Shown here in pieces: positions 42,908-51,812 of a stretch of 64,000 nt of DNA; the stretch's first letter is position 1; the number at the start of each line of letters is the position of its first letter. Position numbers and translations under genes: made by a program. This DNA comes from Micromonospora sp. WMMD1155. GTDB lineage: Bacteria > Actinomycetota > Actinomycetes > Mycobacteriales > Micromonosporaceae. Location of the stretch: the NCBI RefSeq assembly GCF_029581275.1, contig NZ_CP120742.1:6944501-7008500 (forward strand), given 5' to 3'. The notes beneath the pieces are model-generated. The model saw nothing but the letters and a program-made list of their open reading frames with translations. It was not told where the DNA came from and made no database searches.

Positions 42908-45238
42908 ATGACTGGTAGACGCAGCCGTACCGGAGGGGCGGCGGCCCTGATCGCGCTCGGCCTCGCCGCCGGCTCGCTGACCGGAGCATCCGCCCAGGCG
43001 GTCGGAGGTGGCGTTGCGCCCGCCGACGGCAGCTACGACTTCGTGACGAAGATCGACATCGGAGGTGTTCGCGCCTGCAGCGGTGCCCTCATCGACCTCG
43101 ACTGGGTGGTAACCGCGAAGCAGTGTCTGGTCGACAACGGTCAGGCACTCACGGCGGGAGCGCCTACTCGGCCCACCACGGTGACGGTGGGCCGTTCCGA
43201 CCTGACCGGGACCGGTGGACACGTTGTCGCGGTCACCCGGGTGGAACCCCATCCGGACCGTGACGTGGCGTTGGTCGAATTGGCTGCCCCGGTCACGGAC
43301 GTCGCGGTGCCCGATCTGGGTGCCGCACCGGTAGCCGGGGAGCTGATCCGGGTCGGCGGCTATGGGCGGACCGCCACCGAGTGGGTCCCGAGCCGGCTCC
43401 ATACGGCGAGTTTCATCGTCGACACCGTTGACGCCGCCTCGATCGACATCGTCGGCACCTCGACTGGAGCGAGCATCTGCAGGGGTGACGCCGGTGGGCC
43501 GGCGTTCCGGCAGGTCAGCGACCGCATCGAGCTGGTCGCGATCAACCACGCCGCGTGGCAGGGTGGTTGTCTCGGCGAGACCGAGACTCGCACCGACGCG
43601 ACCGGGGTTCGACTCGACGACCTGGCCGACTGGTTCACGCAGGTCCGCGCCGAGCAGCCGTACGACCTCGCGTCCCCCGTGGTGGGTGAGTTCAACCGGG
43701 ATGCTTACGAGGATCTGATCGGGGTCGACCCGGCGACCGGCAAGCTCTGGCTGTATCCCGGTACAGCCACCTCGGGCAGCTGGGGCCCGCGGGTTTTGGT
43801 CGACACCGGCGCTACCGACTGGAACCGAATGACGAACCTGGTGGTGGGCCGGTTCAATCGGGACGCCGTCGACGATCTGATCGCCGTGGAGAGCAGCACC
43901 GGCTTGCAGTTCCTGTATCCGGGAACGACCGCCGGCGTTGGCTGGGGCGCCCGAATCCAGATCGGCGGCAACTGGCAGACAATGAGCAAGCTGGTCAGTG
44001 GCCGGTTCAACCGCGACGGGTACGACGATGTGATGGCCGTGGAGATATCGACCGGGAAGCTGTGGCTCTACCCGGGGACGGCCGCCGGCGGGGGTCTGGG
44101 TGCCCGGGTGGAGGCGGGCCGCAGCGGCTGGAACGCGATGAGCAAGCTCGCCAGTGGGCAACTCAACCGGGGCGACGCATACGACGACCTGCTTGCGCTC
44201 GAGTCCTCGACCGGAAAGCTGTGGCTCTACCCCGGCACTGCCGCCGGCACCGCCCCGGGCACTCCCGTCGAAGCCGGCCGCGGCGGCTGGAACGCGATGA
44301 GTGGGATCGTGGTCGGCCGTTTCAACGCCGACGCCTACGACGACCTGCTCGCGGTCGAGGCCGCCAACGGGCAGTCGTGGCTCTACCCGGGTATCGCCGA
44401 AGGGGTCACCTGGGGCACTCCGGTGCCGCCCGCCGGCCGCCGCCCGGCTCCACAGCCGTACGGGCTCGGTCAGCTCGTCGTGGGTGAGTTCAACCGGGAC
44501 ACCTACCAGGACCTGATCGGGGTGGAGACTCTCACCGGACGGCAGTTCCTGTACCCGGGCACCGCCACCGGCCTCACCTGGGGCAATCGAATTCAGATCG
44601 GCACCAACTGGCAGAGTGTGACGAAGCTGGTCAGCGGCCGGTTCAACCGGGACGACTACGACGACCTGCTGGCCGTGGAGACATCGACCGGAAAGCTGTG
44701 GCTCTACCCCGGAACGGCAACCGGCGGCGCGCTGGGTACCCGGGTCGAGGCCGGCCGCAGCGGCTGGAACGCGATGAGCAAGCTCGCCAGCGGTGAGTTC
44801 AACCGCGACGCATACGACGACCTGCTCGCTGTCGAACAGGCCACCGGGAAGCTCTGGCTCTACCCCGGCACGTCCGCGGGCACCACCTGGGGCACCCCGG
44901 TCGTGGCCGGCACCGGCGGATGGACCTCCATGGACGAACTGCTGGTCGGCCGGTTCAACCCGGACGCCTACGACGATCTGCTCGCTGTCGAACAGGCCAC
45001 CGGGAAGCTCTGGCTCTACCCCGGCACGTCCACGGGCACCACCTGGGGCACCCGGGTGGAGGTCCCCGGAGACACCTGGGCCTCCCGCAGCGAACTGCTC
45101 ACCGGCTCGTTCACCCGGGACGGCCACGACGACCTCCTTCTCATCGACGACGCCACCGGCAAGCTGTTGCTCTTCCCTGGCGTCGCGTCGAACGTCACCC
45201 GATGGGCACCGGCCGTCGAGGTCGGCCCGGGTAGGTGA
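42908..45238 (+). CDS. Secreted FG-GAP repeat protein with inactive trypsin-like domain
   Basis: A 776-residue exported protein (ATG after GAGGGG; signal peptide to about residue 31). Residues about 40-245 are a chymotrypsin-fold S1 domain with the Cys pair around SGALIDLDWVVTAKQC and Asp119 in the HPDRDVALVEL motif. The catalytic His is replaced: the usual TAAHC reads TAKQC (Gln72). The catalytic Ser is also lost: GDSGGP reads GDAGGP (Ala195). It should therefore not be a working protease. From about 255 to the end are ten FG-GAP/VCBS-type repeats of about 50-55 residues (consensus GRFNRDAYDDLLAVE...TGKLWLYPGT), each with a Ca2+-type DxxxD loop, forming a beta-propeller probably for adhesion or ligand binding. 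Confidence 0.9.
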   Translation: MTGRRSRTGGAAALIALGLAAGSLTGASAQAVGGGVAPADGSYDFVTKIDIGGVRACSGALIDLDWVVTAKQCLVDNGQALTAGAPTRPTTVTVGRSDLTGTGGHVVAVTRVEPHPDRDVALVELAAPVTDVAVPDLGAAPVAGELIRVGGYGRTATEWVPSRLHTASFIVDTVDAASIDIVGTSTGASICRGDAGGPAFRQVSDRIELVAINHAAWQGGCLGETETRTDATGVRLDDLADWFTQVRAEQPYDLASPVVGEFNRDAYEDLIGVDPATGKLWLYPGTATSGSWGPRVLVDTGATDWNRMTNLVVGRFNRDAVDDLIAVESSTGLQFLYPGTTAGVGWGARIQIGGNWQTMSKLVSGRFNRDGYDDVMAVEISTGKLWLYPGTAAGGGLGARVEAGRSGWNAMSKLASGQLNRGDAYDDLLALESSTGKLWLYPGTAAGTAPGTPVEAGRGGWNAMSGIVVGRFNADAYDDLLAVEAANGQSWLYPGIAEGVTWGTPVPPAGRRPAPQPYGLGQLVVGEFNRDTYQDLIGVETLTGRQFLYPGTATGLTWGNRIQIGTNWQSVTKLVSGRFNRDDYDDLLAVETSTGKLWLYPGTATGGALGTRVEAGRSGWNAMSKLASGEFNRDAYDDLLAVEQATGKLWLYPGTSAGTTWGTPVVAGTGGWTSMDELLVGRFNPDAYDDLLAVEQATGKLWLYPGTSTGTTWGTRVEVPGDTWASRSELLTGSFTRDGHDDLLLIDDATGKLLLFPGVASNVTRWAPAVEVGPGR

Positions 45239-45242
45239 CGAC

Positions 45243-45291
45243 CGCCGGCCGTGGCAGCGGACGAGGATCCGAGTCCCTGCCACGGCCGGCG
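45243..45291. terminator. 15-bp stem hairpin after the FG-GAP gene
   Basis: Arms 45243-45257 and 45277-45291 are exact reverse complements separated by 19 nt, beginning 4 bp after the stop codon at 45238. The position and GC-rich perfect stem support a terminator. Confidence 0.7.
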
Positions 45292-45496
45292 ATCACGTCG
45301 TGCACCGACTTTCCGCATTGCGTTTCCGGTCGCCGCCCAGCGGGACCGCAGGCACGGAGCCAACCTAGAAGATCTTCAGTCATCTATGCTTTGGATGCCT
45401 AGAGCAACGGCCACGCTCACGCCGCGCCGCCCCCGCGACCACGCGCGCCGTCGATCGCCGGTCTCCACGACCGGCCGATGCCGATTGGAGTCTTCG

Positions 45497-46573
45497 ATGA
45501 ACTGGCGTCCGACCACGGCCTCGCTGGCCGGCCTGTGCCTCGCGCTCAGTGCCGCAGCAGTGCCCACCGGGGCAGTCGCAGCACCCACCGACAATCCGCG
45601 CGCCGTCCATGTCAACGCTCACGCCGCAGCCGGTGCGACACTCGCCAACCCGCCGGGCACGCCGCCCGGCGCCTGCCCGGCGGGCACGGGCTACGGGCCA
45701 CCGCTGCCGACGAGTTCCCTGACCGCGACGAAGATCCGGAGTGGATTCGCCTTCCTCGAAGGGCCGGTCTGGGTCGCCGACGGCGGCTACCTGCTGGTGT
45801 CCGACATGGCGGCCGGCAGTGGGCCGGACAACGTCCAACCGTCCACGATCCACCGGCTCACCCCACCGTCGACCTTCGACACGTTCCTCGCCGACTCCGG
45901 CAGCAACGGCCTCGCCCTGAGCGCCGACGGGCAGCAAGTCATCGCGGCCACCCACGACCAGCGGAGCGTCTCCGCGTACCGGCTGAGCGACCGGAGCCGC
46001 AGCACCGTCGCGGCGAACCACCAGGGCCGGGCGTTCAACTCGCCCAACGACGTGGCAGTCCGCTCGGACGGCGTCGTCTACTTCACCGACCCCAACTTCC
46101 AGCGCGGCAACCGCCCGGACCAGATGAACGGCCGCACCAGCGTCTTCCGCGTCGCCGGAGGCCAGGTGTCGCTGGTCGACGACCGGCTGCGCCAGCCCAA
46201 CGGCATCTCGCTCTCCCCGGACGGAACGGCGCTGTACGTGGGGGCGTACGCGGAGAACAAGATCTACAAGTACGCGGTGCAGCCCGACGGCAGCACCGGC
46301 GCACGGAGTGTCTTCGTCGACTACATCGGCGGCCCGGACGGCGGCACGATCGACTGCGCCGGCAACGTGTACTGGACGTCGGGCTTCGACTCGCTGGTCC
46401 ACGTCTACTCCCCCGCGGGCGTCCAGCTCGGCACGATCCGGTCCGGCAACACCGGCACGACAAACGTGGCGTTCGGCGGGCCCGACCGGCAGACCCTCTT
46501 CGTCACCTCGGGCCCTCGGTACGACTCGGGCCTGTACAGCGTGCGGCTCGACGTGCCCGGCTATCCCTACTGA
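45497..46573 (+). CDS. Secreted SMP-30/gluconolactonase-like beta-propeller
   Basis: ATG 45497 follows GGAG by 6 bases; the 358-residue product has a signal peptide (AGLCLALSAAAVPTGAVAA). The mature part matches SMP-30/LRE lactonase-type propellers: FAFLEGPVWVADGGYLLVSDM (metal-ligand Glu in EGP), FNSPNDVAVRSDGVVYFTDPNF (Asn and Asp ligands), LRQPNGISLSPDGTALYVG and CAGNVYWTSG. Such enzymes hydrolyse sugar lactones with a divalent metal. Export suggests it acts on extracellular sugar lactones. An AT-richer patch at 45366-45410 upstream is the likely promoter. Confidence 0.87.
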   Translation: MNWRPTTASLAGLCLALSAAAVPTGAVAAPTDNPRAVHVNAHAAAGATLANPPGTPPGACPAGTGYGPPLPTSSLTATKIRSGFAFLEGPVWVADGGYLLVSDMAAGSGPDNVQPSTIHRLTPPSTFDTFLADSGSNGLALSADGQQVIAATHDQRSVSAYRLSDRSRSTVAANHQGRAFNSPNDVAVRSDGVVYFTDPNFQRGNRPDQMNGRTSVFRVAGGQVSLVDDRLRQPNGISLSPDGTALYVGAYAENKIYKYAVQPDGSTGARSVFVDYIGGPDGGTIDCAGNVYWTSGFDSLVHVYSPAGVQLGTIRSGNTGTTNVAFGGPDRQTLFVTSGPRYDSGLYSVRLDVPGYPY

Positions 46574-46610
46574 GCCCCGACGCGCTCCGGCGGATCTGTC
46601 CTCGACCGGT

Positions 46611-46640
46611 GCCGGCGCCCGCCCCGAGCCGGGCGCCGGC
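46611..46640. terminator. Bidirectional hairpin between convergent genes
   Basis: An 11-bp perfect stem (46611-46621 with 46630-46640) around an 8-nt loop lies between the SMP-30-like gene (ends 46573) and the convergent membrane-protein gene (ends 46645). It can terminate transcription from both sides. Confidence 0.65.
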
Positions 46641-46644
46641 GTGG

Positions 46645-47610
46645 TCAGGGCTGCTGGCCCGGCCGGTCGACGATGGCGAGCCGGATCAACGCCCCGGCCC
46701 CGTACAGCGACTCCTTGCCGTTGCGTATCACCGTCATGCGGCGGCCCAGGTAGACGTGGGTGTCGCGGTCGAAGAGGAGGTCGGTGTTTCCGCCGATCGC
46801 GCCGGGCACCCGGATCGCCACGCCGGGCCGACCAGCGGCGTCCACCACACCGCCCGACAGGACGACCGCGCCGGGCTCCCGGGCCAGCAGTTCGTACAGC
46901 GCCGCCAACGCTCGCGGGGGCACGTAGCCGTCGAGCATCGACCGCGCGGTGGTGTACACCATGCTCTCGTCTCCGTAGACGGCCTCCTCGTCGGCACCTT
47001 CGGGTAGGTGCAGGTCGACCGGGTGGTCCCGGAGGTAGCGAAACAGCTCGTCCGGGTCGGCGGGCAGATCGCCGTGGTACGCGGGCGGCGGGAACACGTC
47101 GAGTTCCTTGGTGGGGTCGCCCGGATCGTCCAGGCGGAGCACCTCCAGGTCGGTCCACCCGTTCGGCTCGGACTCCAGTCGGTATCGTCTCTGCGTGTGC
47201 GCGACGCCCCCGGCCGACTGCCACAGCCGCACCCGTGAATCGATGTACGGGCCGCTGTCCGGCTCCTCCCGGAACGTCGTCACGGATTCCGTGAAGACGT
47301 ACTGATCGGGTCGGGCGGTGAGCTCGGGCTGCTGCCGGGCGGCGTCGGCGGCCAGCCGGAGGATCTCCGAGGCGCTGGCCGTGGGCGGCGTGCGGTCGCC
47401 CACCCTCGTGGTCTGGACCACCAGACCACCGGCGGTCAATGCGACTGCCAGCCCGAACGCTCCGCCGAGGCGCCAACCGGGAAGCAAGCGCCTACGGCGT
47501 CCGGCCGAACGGGTCGCCCCGGCCTTCTCGGCACGCTGGCTGACGTGGGCCGTCAGATCGGTGAGGAGTTGTTCTTCGAAGCCGCGCGGCGGCTGGTCGA
47601 TGGTGTGCAC
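46645..47610 (-). CDS. CU044_5270-family membrane-anchored protein, sigma-factor partner
   Basis: A 321-residue protein with a cytoplasmic N-terminus (about 1-48, Arg-rich at 38-42), one membrane helix (GGAFGLAVALTAGGLVVQ, about 48-66) and an extracellular domain of about 250 residues. It resembles the actinobacterial CU044_5270 family, usually encoded directly after an ECF-type sigma factor, as here (18-bp gap). The topology suits a membrane sensor or anti-sigma partner, though it lacks a recognisable zinc-binding anti-sigma motif. The function is inferred from this linkage only. Confidence 0.75.
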   Translation of the reverse strand: MHTIDQPPRGFEEQLLTDLTAHVSQRAEKAGATRSAGRRRRLLPGWRLGGAFGLAVALTAGGLVVQTTRVGDRTPPTASASEILRLAADAARQQPELTARPDQYVFTESVTTFREEPDSGPYIDSRVRLWQSAGGVAHTQRRYRLESEPNGWTDLEVLRLDDPGDPTKELDVFPPPAYHGDLPADPDELFRYLRDHPVDLHLPEGADEEAVYGDESMVYTTARSMLDGYVPPRALAALYELLAREPGAVVLSGGVVDAAGRPGVAIRVPGAIGGNTDLLFDRDTHVYLGRRMTVIRNGKESLYGAGALIRLAIVDRPGQQP

Positions 47611-47628
47611 AGGGTCATCTCCGTGTCA

Positions 47629-48198
47629 TCAGGCGAGGGTGGCGGCCGGGCGGGCGAGCACGGCGCGGACGACGCGACGGGCACGATGCAGACGGACCCG
47701 GGCGGCGACCGGGGAGATCCCGAGTGCGGTCGCCGCCTCCGCGACGGTGAGGCCGTCCACGGCGACGAGTTCGACGAGCGTCCGGGTGCCCTCGGGCAAC
47801 TCGCGCAGCGCCCGATAGGTGCGGCGGGCCGCCGACTCGGCGTCGATCCGTTCCTCGATGCGGGCGATGTCGTCCGGACCCAGGTCCCGTCGTCCGGCCA
47901 GGCGGCCGGACACTCGCAGCCGTTGGGCCGCCCGACGCCGCTCGTCACCGATGACGTTGCGGGCCACCCCGAAGAGCCAGCCGATCTGGCTGCCCCGGTC
48001 CGGTCGGTAGCCGGCCGCGGATTCGATCACCGCCAGGAACACGTCGGCGGTCAGGTCGGCGGCCAGGTGCGGGTCGTCGACCCGCCGCGCCACGAACCGG
48101 CTCACCGCCTCCACGTGCCTTCGGTAGAACACCGCGAAGGCCACCGGATCGACGCCGATGCCGGAGATGTCGTCGTCGGATGGACTGGGGTCACTCAC
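47629..48198 (-). CDS. ECF-type RNA polymerase sigma factor
   Basis: GTG 48198 lies behind GAGGGGAC, giving 189 residues. Region 2 is at about 20-85 (FYRRHVEAVSRFVARRVDD...ADLTADVFLAVIE, then GWLFGVARNVIGDERRR) and region 4 at about 130-180 (LVAVDGLTVAEAATALGISPVAARVRLHRARRVV, split, the HTH). It has no C-terminal extension. It probably drives its own operon with the membrane partner downstream in response to an envelope signal. Confidence 0.88.
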   Translation of the reverse strand: MSDPSPSDDDISGIGVDPVAFAVFYRRHVEAVSRFVARRVDDPHLAADLTADVFLAVIESAAGYRPDRGSQIGWLFGVARNVIGDERRRAAQRLRVSGRLAGRRDLGPDDIARIEERIDAESAARRTYRALRELPEGTRTLVELVAVDGLTVAEAATALGISPVAARVRLHRARRVVRAVLARPAATLA

Positions 48199-48330
48199 AG
48201 GCCGTCCCCTCTGGTTGCCGTCACACCCCTTCTTCGTACGGCGGGACGCGGGTGTTACAACGTCGCGGGAGAAACGGGTGGACGACGCGCGGGACCCGCC
48301 CGGCGCAACCGACACGGACGTACCAGCAGG

Positions 48331-49659
48331 TCAGGGTGCGGCCATGGAGTGCCTGATCGCGACCGCGAGGGCGTGCTTGCACGGGCCGCGCCGCCCCCGG
48401 TGCTTCGCCCACCAACGGCAGGTACACGTGAAGCTCCCGTCGGGCAGTCGGCGGACCCGATAGTCCTCGTCGCCGCTGCGTACCGTGGCGTGCTCCTCGT
48501 CGCGGCGGACGGCGCCCTGCTCCACCAACGTCCGCGCGCCGACCAGGCGAGGGTTGTCCCGTTCGGCCCGACCCGCGTCGTAGGGCATCGCGCGGTGGAA
48601 GTACGCCCCCTCGGCGACGTCGAACCCGACCCGCCCGGCGGTGCCGAGCTGGGCCAGCGCGGCGCGGACGCGGTCGTCGGGCAACCCGGTCGCGTCGGCC
48701 AGCGCGGCGACGTCGACGGTCGGATCCCAGGCGAGCAGCCCGCCCACCAACTCCGCGTCGTCGATCACGTCGTCACCGGCGAGCGCGAGCAGGGCGGCGC
48801 CCTCGCCGGAGAACCCCCGGTACGGCTCGGGTGAGAGGGTCAGGGACAGCCGCAGGGCGCCGGTGTCCAGTTCCCAGGTGCTCGGCACGGCCGGCGACCC
48901 GGGGCGCACCGCCGGCCCGTACACCCGGAGGCTCCGCGCGTGCCGGAGCAGCCCGCGCAGTGCCGCGAGCCGGCCCGCGCCGGCCAGGCAGACGGCACCG
49001 GGCACCGGCCGCGAGGTCAGTCGGAGGGTGCGCCCGGCGGGCACCGCCCAGAGCACCGAGCGGTCGCGGGCGCCGGGCAGCCGGCGCAGGAACGCCACCG
49101 CCTCGGCGGCGGGGATCTCGGCGCGCGGTTCGAAGCCGGCGGTGAGCACCTGCACCTCGGCGAAGCCGCGCAACCAGCGGCGCGGCAGTGGCACCTTCCG
49201 CTCCACCAGGGCACCGTCCATGGTGGAGACGGTGAGGTCGTCCGGGCCGACCGCCACGTGCAGCGGTTCGATCCCGCCGACCCGGGCGAGCGCTTCGCGC
49301 AGTGGCGGGTTGACGTCCACGTTCGTGGTGCCGTGCCCGACGACCTCGCCGTCGAAGCCGGCCGGGACCACGTCCATCCGGGCGTACACGCCGCAGCAGC
49401 CGGAGAACGACTCGAAGCGCAACCGCTCGCGGCTGCCGGTGACGACCGGGTCCAGGCTGGCGGGGCTGACCGGCTGGTGGTAGCGGGTGCGGGCCACCTC
49501 GGCCACGGCGAGCAGGCCGGCGGCGGCTGCCGCCGGGGTGGTGAGGAACCCCGAGAAGAAACGCGGGTTGGCGGACGGGCCGCCGCTGGTCTGGAGGTCG
49601 AGGCCGGCGGCGCGCAGAGCCGACGGCTGAAGATATCGGTACGTCTGGACGGCGTTCAC
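48331..49659 (-). CDS. SWIM zinc-finger protein
   Basis: With GTG 49659 the protein has 442 residues and begins NAVQTYRYLQPSALRAAGLDL, as in actinobacterial relatives. The only recognised domain is a C-terminal SWIM zinc finger (about 405-435): CTCRWWAKHRGRRGPCKHAL, with the CxC...CxH ligands. SWIM fingers bind DNA or proteins. The remaining 400 residues are beta-rich without a named family; a winged-helix-like stretch is possible at about 330-365 (DVAALADATGLPDDRVRAALAQL). The function is unknown. Confidence 0.8.
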   Translation of the reverse strand: MNAVQTYRYLQPSALRAAGLDLQTSGGPSANPRFFSGFLTTPAAAAAGLLAVAEVARTRYHQPVSPASLDPVVTGSRERLRFESFSGCCGVYARMDVVPAGFDGEVVGHGTTNVDVNPPLREALARVGGIEPLHVAVGPDDLTVSTMDGALVERKVPLPRRWLRGFAEVQVLTAGFEPRAEIPAAEAVAFLRRLPGARDRSVLWAVPAGRTLRLTSRPVPGAVCLAGAGRLAALRGLLRHARSLRVYGPAVRPGSPAVPSTWELDTGALRLSLTLSPEPYRGFSGEGAALLALAGDDVIDDAELVGGLLAWDPTVDVAALADATGLPDDRVRAALAQLGTAGRVGFDVAEGAYFHRAMPYDAGRAERDNPRLVGARTLVEQGAVRRDEEHATVRSGDEDYRVRRLPDGSFTCTCRWWAKHRGRRGPCKHALAVAIRHSMAAP

Positions 49660-49697
49660 GGGACACACCGTAGGAGTCCCTACCGACACTCACGGCC

Positions 49698-49862
49698 GTG
49701 CTGGTCAACCTCGCATGGTCGGCGTGGCTCCTGCTGACCTTCATCCGCCGACGCGCGCCGTTCGCGGCCCTCGAACGATGGCAGACCGGCTACCTGCCGG
49801 TGTACGCCGGATGGGCGTGGTTCGTGGTCCTGGTCTTCCCCCCGCTGTTCGGCTACGCCTGA
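49698..49862 (+). CDS. Small two-helix membrane protein (54 aa)
   Basis: A short frame from GTG 49698 to TGA 49860-49862 encodes 54 residues with two hydrophobic segments (LVNLAWSAWLLLTFI and WAWFVVLVFPPLFGYA) around a basic loop (RRRAP...ERW). Amino-acid composition is that of a real small membrane protein rather than a chance frame. There is a GGAG further upstream (49673) but none at ideal spacing. Its end overlaps the end of the convergent IclR gene by 10 bp. Confidence 0.45.
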   Translation: MLVNLAWSAWLLLTFIRRRAPFAALERWQTGYLPVYAGWAWFVVLVFPPLFGYA

Positions 49863-50659
49863 CCGGCGCGGTGGCTCGGGCCGCCCCGGACGTCCTCCTC
49901 GATCCGCCTCGCGGCGACCAGCAGCGGCGGGAGCAGTTCCCGACGGATCATCTCGAAGGACCCTCGGCTGGCGTGCGCGGAGACGTTCACCGCGGCGATC
50001 ACCGACCCGTTCTCGCCGTGGATCGGTGCGGCCACCGACCGCAGCCCCTCCTCCAACTCCTGGTCCACGATGGCGTACCCCTGTGCGGCGATCTTCGTCA
50101 GGGCGGCGCGCAGCTTCGCCGGGTCGGTGACGGTGCGTCGGGTCAGCTGCCGCAGCTCCGCCGTGGCGAGGTAGTCGTCCAACCAGTCCACCGGTTGCGC
50201 GGCGAGCAGCACCCGGCCCATCGAGGTGGCGTAGGCGGGGAAGCGGGTGCCGACGCTGATCCCCACCGTCATGATCCGTTTGGTGGGTACGCGGGCCACG
50301 TAGACCACCTCGTCGCCGTCGAGCACCGACACCGAGCAGGACTCGTGCACCTGCGCGACCAGCGCCTCCATGTGCCGCCGGGCCAATTCGGGCAGGCTCA
50401 GACCCGACAGGTACGCGTAGCCGAGTTCGAGGATCCGCGCGCGCAGCGAGAAGAGCCGGCCGTCGGTGTGCACGTAGCCCAACTCGACGAGGGTGAGCAG
50501 GAACCGGCGCGCCGCGGCCCGGGTCAGCCCGGTCCTGCGGGCCACCTCACTGAGGGTGAGCTGCGGGTGTTCGGCGTCGAACGCCCGGATCACCGCAAGG
50601 CCGCGTTCCAGTGACTGGACGAACTCCGGCGACCTCGCCGCGTCCTCGCTCACGCTCAC
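49853..50659 (-). CDS. IclR-family regulator of the pca operon (PcaR/PcaU type)
   Basis: A 268-residue IclR protein. The winged helix is at about 14-75 (FVQSLERGLAVIRAFD; LTLSEVARRTGLTRAAARRFLLTL), the effector domain follows (SVSVLDGDEVVYVARV; VGTRFPAYATSMGRVLLA; GYAIVDQELEEGLRSVAAPI). IclR regulators of this branch (PcaR, PcaU, PobR) bind beta-ketoadipate or protocatechuate and activate pca/pob genes. Its start overlaps the pcaC stop by 4 bp, so it is co-transcribed with the operon it presumably controls. Candidate sites lie at 56046-56086. Confidence 0.87.
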   Translation of the reverse strand: MSVSEDAARSPEFVQSLERGLAVIRAFDAEHPQLTLSEVARRTGLTRAAARRFLLTLVELGYVHTDGRLFSLRARILELGYAYLSGLSLPELARRHMEALVAQVHESCSVSVLDGDEVVYVARVPTKRIMTVGISVGTRFPAYATSMGRVLLAAQPVDWLDDYLATAELRQLTRRTVTDPAKLRAALTKIAAQGYAIVDQELEEGLRSVAAPIHGENGSVIAAVNVSAHASRGSFEMIRRELLPPLLVAARRIEEDVRGGPSHRAGQA

Positions 50660-51036
50660 CCGGCCTCCTGTCGCAGGGTCTCCCGGGCCACCTTGAACGC
50701 CCGGTTCGCCGCCGGTACGCCAGCGTAGACGCCGACCTGAAGCAGGACCTCCGCCACCTCCGCCGGGCTCAACCCGTTGCGCAGCGCCGCTCGGACGTGC
50801 ATCGCCAACTCCTCGTCGTGGTGCAGGGTGGCGAGCACGGCGAGGGTGATGCAGCTACGGGTACGCCGGTCGAGGCCCGGGCGGTTCCACACCTCACCCC
50901 AGGCGTACCGGGTGATGAAGTCCTGGAAGTCGGCGGTGAACTCGTCGGTGCCGTCGATGGCGCGGTCCACGTGGGCGTCGCCCAGCACCTGTCGGCGTAC
51001 CGTCATGCCCGTCTCGTGCCGCTCGCTGTCGTTCAT
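50656..51036 (-). CDS. pcaC: 4-carboxymuconolactone decarboxylase
   Basis: A 126-residue member of the carboxymuconolactone-decarboxylase family, converting gamma-carboxymuconolactone to beta-ketoadipate enol-lactone. The motif region is WNRPGLDRRTRSCITLAVLATLHHDEELAMHV (split around residue 65) with the catalytic Glu/His set, followed by EVAEVLLQVGVYAGVPAANRAF. Free-standing PcaC is 120-135 residues; many actinomycetes have a PcaCD fusion, so the separate genes here are worth noting. ATG 51036 overlaps the pcaD stop by 4 bp. Confidence 0.92.
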   Translation of the reverse strand: MNDSERHETGMTVRRQVLGDAHVDRAIDGTDEFTADFQDFITRYAWGEVWNRPGLDRRTRSCITLAVLATLHHDEELAMHVRAALRNGLSPAEVAEVLLQVGVYAGVPAANRAFKVARETLRQEAG

Positions 51037-51812
51037 CTGGCACCGGGTTCCTCGTGCAGGTGTTCCAGCAGGAGTCGGCCCACCTGCTCGGGTTGCTCGA
51101 CGTTGGCCAGGTGCGCCGCCGGGCCGACCACCACCAGTCGGGCCCCCGCGATGCCCCCGACGATCTCGCGGGCATGGTCGACCGGGGTGGCCCTGTCGTC
51201 CGCCCCCGCGACGACGAGCGTCGGCGCGGTGATCCGGCCCAGGGCGGGTCGGAGGTCCATCGCGGCGATCGCCTCGCAGCAGGCGGCGTAGCCGTCCGGG
51301 GGTATCGCGGTCAGCATGGCGCGGTGAGCGGCGACCACGTCCGGCCGGGTGGTGGCGAAGGCCGGGGTGAACCAGCGGGCCACCACCGCGTCGGCGATCG
51401 TCGGCAGACCGGCGGCCCGTACCGTCGCCGCCCGTTCGTGCCACTGCTCGGGCGGACCGAGCGACGCCGACGTGCAGAGCAGCACCATCCGCCGCACCCG
51501 GTGGGGCGCGTGCGCGGCGAGCCACATGCCCACCATGCCGCCGAGCGACAACCCCGCGTAGTGGACCCACGGCACGTCCAGGTCGTCCAGCGTCCGCAGC
51601 AGCTCCCGGCCCAGAAGATCCATCGTGTACGGCCCGGGCGGCGTCGCCGAGCGCCCGTGGCCCAGGTGGTCGTATCGGACGACCCGGAACCGCTCGGCGA
51701 GCGCCGGGATCTGCGGCTCCCACATCGCGGCGGCGGTGCCCAGGGAGCTGCCGAGCAGCAGCGTCGGCGCGTCCTGCGGGCCGTCGACGGCGAGGTGCAA
51801 CCGGACTGTCAC
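51033..51812 (-). CDS. pcaD: 3-oxoadipate enol-lactonase
   Basis: GTG 51812 overlaps the pcaB stop by 4 bp. The 259-residue alpha/beta hydrolase has the nucleophile elbow GLSLGGMVG (Ser about residue 92), Asp in VVAGADDRATP and His in AAHLANVEQPE. It opens beta-ketoadipate enol-lactone to beta-ketoadipate. Length and order (pcaB-pcaD-pcaC) fit the protocatechuate branch. Translation is probably coupled throughout the operon. Confidence 0.92.
   Translation of the reverse strand: MTVRLHLAVDGPQDAPTLLLGSSLGTAAAMWEPQIPALAERFRVVRYDHLGHGRSATPPGPYTMDLLGRELLRTLDDLDVPWVHYAGLSLGGMVGMWLAAHAPHRVRRMVLLCTSASLGPPEQWHERAATVRAAGLPTIADAVVARWFTPAFATTRPDVVAAHRAMLTAIPPDGYAACCEAIAAMDLRPALGRITAPTLVVAGADDRATPVDHAREIVGGIAGARLVVVGPAAHLANVEQPEQVGRLLLEHLHEEPGAR

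Noticed and set aside
42902..45283. A 793-codon minus-strand frame opposite the FG-GAP gene with apparent repeats
   Set aside because: Its periodicity mirrors the repeats of the real gene on the plus strand; it has no ribosome site and a composition typical of high-GC antisense frames.
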